From: an uncultured Methanobacterium sp.
Lineage (GTDB): Archaea > Methanobacteriota > Methanobacteria > Methanobacteriales > Methanobacteriaceae
Length of the DNA: 64,000 nt
Assembly: GCF_963665055.1 (NCBI RefSeq)
Contig: NZ_OY762015.1
Location: 1,116,001-1,180,000, forward strand
Direction: 5' to 3'
How positions within the stretch are numbered: the first letter of the stretch is position 1; the number at the start of each line of letters is the position of its first letter. This document shows positions 56,981 to 64,000 of the stretch, in pieces. The notes under the pieces were generated by a model, which was not told where the DNA came from, searched no databases, and worked only from the letters and a program-made list of their open reading frames with translations. The translations under genes were made by a program, and so were the position numbers.

Positions 56981-56984
56981 AAAA

Positions 56985-58802
56985 TCATCTCTTAACACCT
57001 TGTACTCCGCACATATCCCAGAACCATCCCCTCTCTTTTTTTAATAATTCATCCCAACTTCCAGATTCCAGAATCTTCCCCCCATCAAATAAATAAATAT
57101 AATCTGCATTCTTTATAGTAGAGAGCCTGTGGGCTATCATCAAGATAGTTACATCACCATGGATTCCATCAATTGCATTTAATATCTTCATTTCATTCTC
57201 TGAATCCAAGTTACTGGTTGCTTCATCCAGAATTAGAAGTGAAGGTTTACTCAAGAGTGCTCTGGCTAGGGCCAACCTTTGACGTTCCCCTCCAGATAAT
57301 CTGACGCCCCTATCTCCAATTACCGTGTCTAAACCTTCGGGAAGTTTACTAACAAAATTATATGCAGAAGCCATCTTTAAAGATTGATTAAGTTCATCTT
57401 CCTTTGCATCGGGACATGCCAATAATAAGTTAAATCGTATGGTTTCACTGAAAAGGAAAGTTTCCTGGGCCACGTATCCTATCTTTTTTCTCCATGAACC
57501 AAGAGAATTTTCCAAGAGGGGTGTTCCATCCACAGTGATCTTACCTTGTTTGGGTTGTATTAGTCCCATTACCAAGTCTGCTACTGTACTTTTACCTGCC
57601 CCGGATTGCCCTGCAATGGCTATGGTCTTACCAGCAGGGATTTTAAGGTTCATATCTTTTATAATGAAGTCATATTCATCCCTGTAGGAAAATGTGACAT
57701 TTTCAAAACATATCTCTTTTTTAAGTTCAATTGATTCTTTGTTACGTTTATCTGATGATTCATTAACCTCACTATTTTCCAGACACCCGACCTCTAAGTC
57801 GATAACATTCCTAAACGCAGGTAACATGTTGGTAAAGTATTGATAAGCACGTTGAATAGATGAAAACTGAGGAATCATCCTTACAAATAAATAAATCAGT
57901 AAAAACAAACTGGCTGCGGGTAATTTGATAACCTGAATAAGGACTAATACCATGGTGGCCAGTACAATCACCGTACCCACATCAAATAACAACTTAACAT
58001 CAGCATAACTTCGAATAGTATTCAGGTAATTACTGGCAACCTGGTTGGCCTGTTTAGAAAAAACTTCAATGTTTTCTCCTTCCATCCCAAAGCTCTTAAC
58101 GGTTTTCATCCCATCCATGTGCTGCATTATGGAATAATATAGATCCCTGGTAGTGGTGGTGATCTCTTCACCACTTGTTCGGGAGCGAGATGCTCTTCTC
58201 CGAAGAGTTAAAAGTAGGATGGTTCCCACTGCAAAAATAACTCCAGTAAGGAATCCTGCTAGTTCCAGAGAAAATACAATGTAAACCGCTAAAATCATAA
58301 TACTAGCAATTAAGCTTAAAAACTGTCCTGTCCCCACACTTATCCTCTCTATTTCATTGGTAAGTGCATGGGCAAAGTTAGATGATTTCATACGTGAAAA
58401 AAAGAGCCATGAAGAATTGATGATTGCGTTGTAAAGACGTTTCCTTAAATGAGCGGCAAATTCATACTGAATTTCAGAAGTTTTAAGAGTCTGGTACCTT
58501 GTTAACAGGGCACTGAAACTTATAACCAATACATAAATAATCAGGACTATGGGCAGGGTGGGTTGCAGTCCAAAAAATGTGAAAAATCCAGATATTAATC
58601 CTGCAAGTTGTCCCAGTGACCCCTGACCCACATCCAGACCCACCATTTGCAAGAGAGGAATTAAAACAAGTAAACTAACAGCCTCGTTAAAGCTAATGAC
58701 AACCATTAAAACTACAGCCAAACTAACCTTTCGAGGCATCAATTGGGTTAAATTACTGGTAAACTGACCCATGAGACTGTTTTTGTATTTATCCATACCC
58801 AT
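56985..58802 (-). CDS. ABC exporter (fused membrane and ATPase domains)
   Basis: A half-transporter of about 605 aa in the MsbA/McjD/peptide-exporter class. Six membrane helices cover residues 20-310. The ATPase has Walker A AGQSGAGKSTVADLV, a Q-loop in IGYVAQETFLF, signature RLSGGERQRLALARALL, Walker B LLILDEATSNLDSE and a His switch in IAHRLSTI. There is no N-terminal C39 peptidase domain. I prefer ATG 58802 to TTG 58817. It follows the B2-like protease gene by about 42 bases, so it is likely co-transcribed with it. Substrate may be a peptide or a lipid-linked glycan. Confidence 0.92.
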   Translation of the reverse strand: MGMDKYKNSLMGQFTSNLTQLMPRKVSLAVVLMVVISFNEAVSLLVLIPLLQMVGLDVGQGSLGQLAGLISGFFTFFGLQPTLPIVLIIYVLVISFSALLTRYQTLKTSEIQYEFAAHLRKRLYNAIINSSWLFFSRMKSSNFAHALTNEIERISVGTGQFLSLIASIMILAVYIVFSLELAGFLTGVIFAVGTILLLTLRRRASRSRTSGEEITTTTRDLYYSIMQHMDGMKTVKSFGMEGENIEVFSKQANQVASNYLNTIRSYADVKLLFDVGTVIVLATMVLVLIQVIKLPAASLFLLIYLFVRMIPQFSSIQRAYQYFTNMLPAFRNVIDLEVGCLENSEVNESSDKRNKESIELKKEICFENVTFSYRDEYDFIIKDMNLKIPAGKTIAIAGQSGAGKSTVADLVMGLIQPKQGKITVDGTPLLENSLGSWRKKIGYVAQETFLFSETIRFNLLLACPDAKEDELNQSLKMASAYNFVSKLPEGLDTVIGDRGVRLSGGERQRLALARALLSKPSLLILDEATSNLDSENEMKILNAIDGIHGDVTILMIAHRLSTIKNADYIYLFDGGKILESGSWDELLKKERGWFWDMCGVQGVKR

Positions 58803-58844
58803 ATTATTTTTCCCCAATATTATGTATTAAATATCCTTAAAAAT

Positions 58845-59270
58845 TTAATCCCCACCAATATCCATTATTGTTTTAAAGTCCTTCTCAGATTCGCCCAGCA
58901 CCACCAAATTATCATGTTCAACCCATGCGTGGGCTTCAAATTCCCCATTTTCAGTTAAGACCCCAATTTTAATGGAGGTACCATAACCATACTTGGAGAA
59001 TAAGATATGCCCTGCTAGTGCTTGCACTAGGCAGGTGGCCCGGGGTACATATCTAGCAACAACAACTATCATGGTCCTGAGCCTTGATATGGAAATTGGA
59101 CGATTTTCAAGTGTTTGAGTCCCATAAACAATATTTTGTACTCTTTTTTGAACATAATTAAAAGGAAATACCCAGATCATTACTCTAATAACAAAAACCC
59201 AGTAAATGGACTTTAAAGCAATTATTTTATCCTGTAAGGATAATTTGATGAAATTGAATATTATTGTCAT
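58845..59270 (-). CDS. Lasso-peptide B2-like transglutaminase-fold protein
   Basis: A 141-aa protein resembling the B2 leader peptidase of lasso peptide systems (Transglut_core3 fold). The Cys-His pair of the papain-like site is visible: Cys in RATCLVQALAGHILFSKYGYGTSIKIGV and His in FEAHAWVEHDNLVVLGE. The N-terminal 70 residues are hydrophobic and basic. B2 enzymes normally work with a B1 recognition protein, a C cyclase and a precursor; none was found here. The adjacent ABC exporter and the PF14907-like gene are also typical companions, so the set is a partial or repurposed cluster. Confidence 0.82.
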   Translation of the reverse strand: MTIIFNFIKLSLQDKIIALKSIYWVFVIRVMIWVFPFNYVQKRVQNIVYGTQTLENRPISISRLRTMIVVVARYVPRATCLVQALAGHILFSKYGYGTSIKIGVLTENGEFEAHAWVEHDNLVVLGESEKDFKTIMDIGGD

Positions 59271-59460
59271 GATCTATTCCAAATACTATTTTCATTTAGC
59301 AAGTTCTGTAATATAGTTACATATTCTTAATTCTGTATTATAATATATCAGAAGTTATTTCATTCTCCCTGAAAATCATTGTGACAATATTCACAAAATT
59401 ATTTCTATTCTCTATAATTCTTAAATTAATTCACTTTTCCCCAAATGTGTTGTGACATTT

Positions 59461-59657
59461 TTCACAGACATATAAAGAAAAAAACAACATTTATATTGAT
59501 TTGTCACAAACTATTTTTAATTCAAATATTCACACCCAAATACCATATTGTTCACCAATTTATTTTCCTGGTTTTCGTGAACTTCATCACATACTTATAA
59601 AGACTTTGTGCCGATTTTCACACACTTATAAGACAAATTAACAACCTTTATATATAC
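59461..59657 (+). promoter_or_regulatory. Upstream control region of the adhesin gene with repeated TCACA-TATAA boxes
   Basis: Within the gap of over 500 bases (59271-59798), three related boxes combine TCACA with a TATAA a few bases on: TTCACAGACATATAAAGA (59461-59478), TCACATACTTATAAAGAC (59587-59604) and TTTTCACACACTTATAAGAC (59615-59634). A TATA-like CTTTATATATA lies at 59647-59657. Several TTGTGA/TCACAA palindromic half-sites are interspersed (59379, 59443, 59501). These could be tandem promoters or operators. The left part (59271-59440) shows nothing more. Confidence 0.45.
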
Positions 59658-59798
59658 ACATTCACAAATGGAATGATCAAAGAGAATATCATTATCATGA
59701 GGTTATATTGCTCGCAACCATCAACAAGGATGGTTTGAAACCACATTTTTATGGCCTCAAAAAAGTGATCCACAAAAAAATCCGTAGGGGGATTAGAA

Positions 59799-62700
59799 AT
59801 AAAGATAAAAAAACAATTTTTAATGTTTATTTTAACGTTTGCATTTGTACTTGCAATAGTAGGAACTTCTGCAGCCGTTGTAAACGCAACAGACAATGTT
59901 ACGAACTCATCTGATGAGTACGTAGGATGTGACCCGATAATAAATGGTACTGTGACCATCAATGAGTATGGTCAGGTGCGCCCATTGGCAAATGCCACCG
60001 TTGTGGTGAATTCCAGTGGTAGAATTGTAGGTGGTGCAACCACTGATGAAAATGGATATTATTCTTTAAACTTTTACAGCACTGCTACCCAGTTCAATAT
60101 AACCACCAGTTACATTGGTTGTCCTTCAGTCACCGCACTTTTGAATGTCACAGGAAATGGAACAAAATACGGAACACTTAACTTCCAATTATATCCTTAC
60201 AACGCCACGGACACCACTTCATCCAATCAGGGTACCAATGTATGGGTTCAAGCCGATAACATGTACGGATTTGCTGGAATACTGAAAGTATATGTGCAAA
60301 ACATTGGAACTACAGATGCATTCTGTATAGATATTTTCACACCCATAGATGATACTGATGATCTCCTTGTTAATGGACCTTTACCCGGTACAGCAGGGGA
60401 TTTACCCAGTGGAGTAGATTGGGGTAAAGTTAATTATTTAATCAAAACCTATTACTCCAGTTCCATGAGCAGTAACGAAGCTGCTGCCCTGCAATGTGCT
60501 ATCTGGTACTTCACATCAGCACCATACGGAACATACGCCTCGGGTAAAACTAAATGGCAATACTTGACCTACACCTCCAGTATAAATCCGTACAGATATG
60601 ATGGAATGACTCAAGGAGGCAGTAACAGTGTTGTAACTAGAGCTTGGCAGATGATAAACGCAGCAACATCCATAGATTACCCTTATCAGATCACCTTAGA
60701 ACCAGACACAACCAGAGTGGCCAATGGAGGAACTGTTACCTTAACTGCCACAGTCCGTGACCAGAATGGTGATGTGATGCCTGGTGTGACTGTTAATTTC
60801 TCCACAGATAAAGGATCAATAACCAGTTCTGGAACTACAGATTCAAATGGACAAGTAACTGCGACCTTATCTGGAGTTCCCAGTAACAGTACCGCCACAG
60901 TTTTAGCAGGAGTAAGTGGAAAATACGGAAACCTATTATATGACAACCCCAATGACCCTGCACAGAACCTAGTAGTGCCTAACCTTTTAACTTACACCCT
61001 CAGGGATTACTCATACATTAACTTTGATGAAACTGCAAATGTAACACTCAACCAAACTGTAAATGGAGTTACTGGTTCAACACCACAGGTGAATGTGGGG
61101 GATACAGTGACTTATGTTGTCACTGCAACCAATACAGGACCCACTACTGCTACAGGAATTTTGATAAAAGATTTAATCCCCTCAGGATTAAGTAACGTTA
61201 CTGTTACTGCTTCAAACGGTAATAATTATTATGACTCAACCACTGGAATCTGGACAATAGGATCATTATCAAACGGTTCCAGTGCTACTTTAACCATAAT
61301 TGGAAAAGCAACTGCAGCAATGGCTGGATTTAACACCACCAATACTGCTACCAGAACTGCTCAGGACCAGTACAATGATAAAACTGCCACTACTAGTGAG
61401 CAGGTTTACACTAAACGAGCAAATGTGATTGTAACCAACACCGCCAACCAGAGCAACCTCAACGTAGGTGACACAGCAACTTTCACAGTAACCGTAACCA
61501 ACAACGGACCAGACACAGCAACCAACATAAAAATAACCGACACAACACCAACCGGTTTCACCGCAGGCACACCAACCACCGGAACCTACACCGGCGGAGT
61601 ATGGACCATACCAACACTCGGAAGCGGAAACTCCACCACACTAACCTTCACCAGAATACTACTAGCAGCAGACGCCAACACCAACAAAACAAACCACGCC
61701 ACAGAAACACAAAACGAATACCCCCAAACCATAACCATACCAGACGCAACCATACACGTCAAACAAGCAGACATCACCCTAACACAAACAGTTAACGGTG
61801 CCAGCACTGGAATAGTAACTGTGAATGTTGGAAGTACAATAACCTTCATTATCACTGCTAAAAACAATGGACCAGACACAGCGAGCAATATTTATATTAG
61901 TGATCTGATTCCAGCAGGACTTACAGGGGTAACTGTAACACCTAGCGCTGGAACATACTATAATTCTACTACTGGCATATGGAGCATAACCAGCCTGGCA
62001 AATGGAATAACTGCCACACTGAACATAACCGGAAAAGCTGGAGCTGCAATGGCCGGGTTGAACACTACAAACACTGCTACCAGAACTGGTCAAAGTGAAT
62101 ATGACAGCAAACCTGCTGTTAGCACCAGCATACCAGTATACACTAAACTGGCTAATGTAACGATTACCAACACCGCCAACCAGAGCAACCTCAACGTAGG
62201 TGACACAGCAACTTTCACAGTAACCGTAACCAACAACGGACCAGACACAGCAACCAACATAAAAATAACCGACACAACACCAACCGGTTTCACCGCAGGC
62301 ACACCAACCACCGGAACCTACACCGGCGGAGTATGGACCATACCAACACTCGGAAGCGGAAACTCCACCACACTAACCTTCACCAGAATACTACTAGCAG
62401 CAGACGCCAACACCAACAAAACAAACCACGCCACAGAAACACAAAACGAATACCCCCAAACCATAACCATACCAGACGCAACCATACACGTCAAACAAGC
62501 AGACATCACCCTAACACAAACAGTTAACGGTTCTACAGGGACTTTAAATGTTAACGCAGGTGATTCCTTAACTTTTATTATAACTGCTCAAAATAACGGG
62601 CCAGATACTGCAACTAACATTAACATAACTGATATAATACCCTCTGGGTTAACCATTGTGAGTATTGTACCCAGTGTGGGAAGTTACGATCCTATAACTG

Positions 62701-64000
62701 GAAATTGGAACATACCATCCTTAGCCACAGGATCCGCAAATGCAGCAACCCTGAAGATAACTGCACTTGCAAGTCCTAGTATGGCTGGATTAACCATTAC
62801 CAACACAGCTACACGTAAAAATCAGACTGAATATGACCCTTCAGCAGCTACAGCCAGTGTCAGTGTTTACACTAACAAAGTTGATCTCACATTAACTCAG
62901 ACTGTGAATAGTGGAACAGCTAATGTGAGTTTGAATGTTGGTAACACTGTAACCATTGTTATCACTCTCAAAAATAATGGACCTAACACTGCAGATAATA
63001 TAATTGTGCAAAACTTGCTGCCTGCTGGACTCACCAATATATCTGGAACAACTTCTGGTGGTACAGTTAGTGGTACTTTTGACCCCAATACTGGAATTTG
63101 GAATTTAAGTTCTCTTGCATCTGGACAAACAAGGAAACTGACTATCATAGGAACTGTTGGACCAAGCATGGCTGGAACAACTGTGAACAACACTGCCATT
63201 GCAACCCAGACAGAATATGACCCCACACCTGCAACCAGCACCAGTGCCAACATATACACCAAACTGGTTGACATTAAAGTGGTGCAAACAGCTAATAAAG
63301 AGGATGTGCGCGTGGGTGACAATGTAATTTACACCATCACTGTCACCAACTATGGGCCGGATACTGCTAACGCCATCGTAATAACTGACCTTTTACCCAC
63401 CGGCATGACATATGTTAGCAATACTCGCACGGCAGGATCATACAGTTCAACCACTGGGAAATGGTCGGGTTTTGCTCTTACATCAGGTTCCAGTGCAACT
63501 CTAACATTAACTGGAAAAGCTACCTCTACAGTTGCAAACAGCCTGGTTACTAACTTTGCAAATCAAACATCACAAACTGAATATGATAAAATCTATGATA
63601 CCAGCAATAGCAGTGTCTATGTTTACAACAATAAAGCCAATGTCACGGTTTCCCAAACCGTAAATAATGGAAGTAGTACCACAGCAAATGTAGGTGATAC
63701 TATAACCTACATCATAACTGCTGTTAACAATGGCCCGGACCAGGCCACAGGATTGAAGATAACTGATATCATACCTGAAGGATTATCTGATATCACTTAC
63801 ACTGCCAGCACCGGACTGAACACTTACAACACAACCACTGGAATATGGAACATAGGTAATTTAAACAACTTGGCAACTGCCACACTAAAGATAACTGGTA
63901 AAGTCACATCCACACTGGCGGGACTAACCACCACTAACTATGCCAACCGAACTGCCCAAACAGGATACAACCCCTCCCCTAGCACCACAAGTACCACATT
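59799..64000 (+). CDS. Giant thioester-domain, DUF11-repeat surface adhesin (3'-truncated)
   Basis: The reading frame is open from after a stop at 59766 to the window end, giving more than 1,400 aa. The protein begins with a signal peptide (KIKKQFLMFILTFAFVLAIVGTSAAVVNA). Residues about 50-130 form a carboxypeptidase-regulatory-like beta domain. A thioester domain follows, with Cys176 (AFCIDIF) and Gln232 (LQCAIWYF). Next come an Ig-like (Big_1-type) domain at about 297-380 and about eight DUF11 repeats of some 120 aa (each with NNGPDTA-like and ITDxxPxG). No ATG precedes the signal peptide. The best start is ATA 59799, 5 bases after AGGGGGAT, while ATG 59823 would lose the basic n-region. 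Cell-surface adhesion role inferred. Confidence 0.9.
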   Translation, partial: MKIKKQFLMFILTFAFVLAIVGTSAAVVNATDNVTNSSDEYVGCDPIINGTVTINEYGQVRPLANATVVVNSSGRIVGGATTDENGYYSLNFYSTATQFNITTSYIGCPSVTALLNVTGNGTKYGTLNFQLYPYNATDTTSSNQGTNVWVQADNMYGFAGILKVYVQNIGTTDAFCIDIFTPIDDTDDLLVNGPLPGTAGDLPSGVDWGKVNYLIKTYYSSSMSSNEAAALQCAIWYFTSAPYGTYASGKTKWQYLTYTSSINPYRYDGMTQGGSNSVVTRAWQMINAATSIDYPYQITLEPDTTRVANGGTVTLTATVRDQNGDVMPGVTVNFSTDKGSITSSGTTDSNGQVTATLSGVPSNSTATVLAGVSGKYGNLLYDNPNDPAQNLVVPNLLTYTLRDYSYINFDETANVTLNQTVNGVTGSTPQVNVGDTVTYVVTATNTGPTTATGILIKDLIPSGLSNVTVTASNGNNYYDSTTGIWTIGSLSNGSSATLTIIGKATAAMAGFNTTNTATRTAQDQYNDKTATTSEQVYTKRANVIVTNTANQSNLNVGDTATFTVTVTNNGPDTATNIKITDTTPTGFTAGTPTTGTYTGGVWTIPTLGSGNSTTLTFTRILLAADANTNKTNHATETQNEYPQTITIPDATIHVKQADITLTQTVNGASTGIVTVNVGSTITFIITAKNNGPDTASNIYISDLIPAGLTGVTVTPSAGTYYNSTTGIWSITSLANGITATLNITGKAGAAMAGLNTTNTATRTGQSEYDSKPAVSTSIPVYTKLANVTITNTANQSNLNVGDTATFTVTVTNNGPDTATNIKITDTTPTGFTAGTPTTGTYTGGVWTIPTLGSGNSTTLTFTRILLAADANTNKTNHATETQNEYPQTITIPDATIHVKQADITLTQTVNGSTGTLNVNAGDSLTFIITAQNNGPDTATNINITDIIPSGLTIVSIVPSVGSYDPITGNWNIPSLATGSANAATLKITALASPSMAGLTITNTATRKNQTEYDPSAATASVSVYTNKVDLTLTQTVNSGTANVSLNVGNTVTIVITLKNNGPNTADNIIVQNLLPAGLTNISGTTSGGTVSGTFDPNTGIWNLSSLASGQTRKLTIIGTVGPSMAGTTVNNTAIATQTEYDPTPATSTSANIYTKLVDIKVVQTANKEDVRVGDNVIYTITVTNYGPDTANAIVITDLLPTGMTYVSNTRTAGSYSSTTGKWSGFALTSGSSATLTLTGKATSTVANSLVTNFANQTSQTEYDKIYDTSNSSVYVYNNKANVTVSQTVNNGSSTTANVGDTITYIITAVNNGPDQATGLKITDIIPEGLSDITYTASTGLNTYNTTTGIWNIGNLNNLATATLKITGKVTSTLAGLTTTNYANRTAQTGYNPSPSTTSTT
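61434..61799 (+). repeat. 366-bp perfect direct repeat, copy 1 (in adhesin)
   Basis: Identical base for base to 62166-62531, at an offset of 732 bp, which is 244 codons. It covers one DUF11 module. Codon choice (many ACC, AAC, ACA, CCA) differs visibly from the flanking DUF11 modules, which use more ACT, AAT and GGA. Confidence 0.97.
62166..62531 (+). repeat. 366-bp perfect direct repeat, copy 2 (in adhesin)
   Basis: Second exact copy of 61434-61799. The intervening module (61800-62165) and the module after copy 2 are diverged, so only this one domain has been homogenised or duplicated recently. Confidence 0.97.

Noticed and set aside
59271..59460. Lasso precursor peptide upstream of the B2-like gene
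   Set aside because: Minus-strand ATGs here give only 3-22 residue frames without a conserved leader Thr or a Gly-led core.
59708..59914. Plus-strand ORF beginning with TTG at 59708
   Set aside because: It overlaps the adhesin signal peptide in another frame, its second half is a frame-shifted shadow rich in Cys/Arg, and it has no ribosome site.
61586..62509. Minus-strand ORFs opposite the DUF11 repeats
   Set aside because: They mirror the repeat pattern of the adhesin, lack ribosome sites, and vanish outside the repeated DNA.

Overview
The window looks like a methanogen of the order Methanobacteriales, most likely Methanobacterium or a close relative. Support: a FilR1/DUF1724-type methanogen regulator, DUF166 and DUF169 proteins, the archaeal secF-secD pair, archaeal-type PheT and ValS, a zinc-ribbon membrane protein of a type common in this order, a KaiC-like ATPase beside a HisKA_2 kinase, AT-rich intergenic DNA, and a large DUF11-repeat surface protein. 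No rRNA, tRNA or CRISPR array was seen.

Layout. (1) 0.1-25.7 kb, core genome. It begins with a KaiC-like ATPase / receiver / histidine kinase operon, then a UbiA prenyltransferase overlapping a FilR1-type regulator, endonuclease III, a small GTPase, aroA, valS, a small membrane protein, pheT, a YjbQ-family protein, a DUF169 protein, pyrI, secF-secD, a flavodoxin, argC, a zinc-ribbon membrane-anchored protein, a DUF166 protein, argB and a P-loop ATPase. Many gaps here hold short degenerate tandem repeats of 13-36 bp. Several look like copies of the adjacent gene's own 3' end or ribosome-binding region. The same process seems to have inserted repeats inside aroA and valS. (2) 25.8-27.0 kb, an apparently intact DDE-transposase insertion sequence with 17-bp perfect terminal inverted repeats. 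(3) 27.0-54.8 kb, a strikingly AT-rich surface-glycan region. It contains many glycosyltransferases, an ATP-grasp enzyme with no normal start codon, a pair made of a B12-binding mutase-like protein and an opine-dehydrogenase-like protein, a polysaccharide deacetylase, a nucleotide-sugar operon (rfbF, rfbG, a ThDP enzyme, an FkbM methyltransferase, an SDR, rfbH, a flippase), and two leftward operons with GT4 enzymes, an Alg13/Alg14-like pair, a GT-C-like membrane protein and a thymidylate-kinase-like/nucleotidyltransferase pair. (4) 55.3-59.3 kb, a nucleotidyltransferase (PF14907-like), a lipoprotein, an ABC exporter and a lasso-peptide-B2-like protease, with no cyclase or precursor. (5) 59.3-64.0 kb, a long regulatory gap and then a giant secreted adhesin that runs off the window. 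It has a thioester domain (Cys176/Gln232), an Ig-like domain and DUF11 repeats, two of which contain a perfect 366-bp DNA duplication.

How the genes fit together. The most coherent system is the set at 36.5-44.8 kb. RfbF makes CDP-glucose, RfbG makes CDP-4-keto-6-deoxyglucose, and RfbH (all E1 cysteines and the Lys-to-His change present) removes the C3 hydroxyl. The ThDP enzyme could then add a two-carbon branch as YerE does in yersiniose synthesis, and the SDR could reduce the product before the flippase and glycosyltransferases use it. If correct, this methanogen makes a branched 3,6-dideoxyhexose for its surface. The B12/opine-dehydrogenase pair beside an ATP-grasp enzyme is the best candidate for undescribed chemistry, possibly an unusual amino acid used to decorate the glycan.
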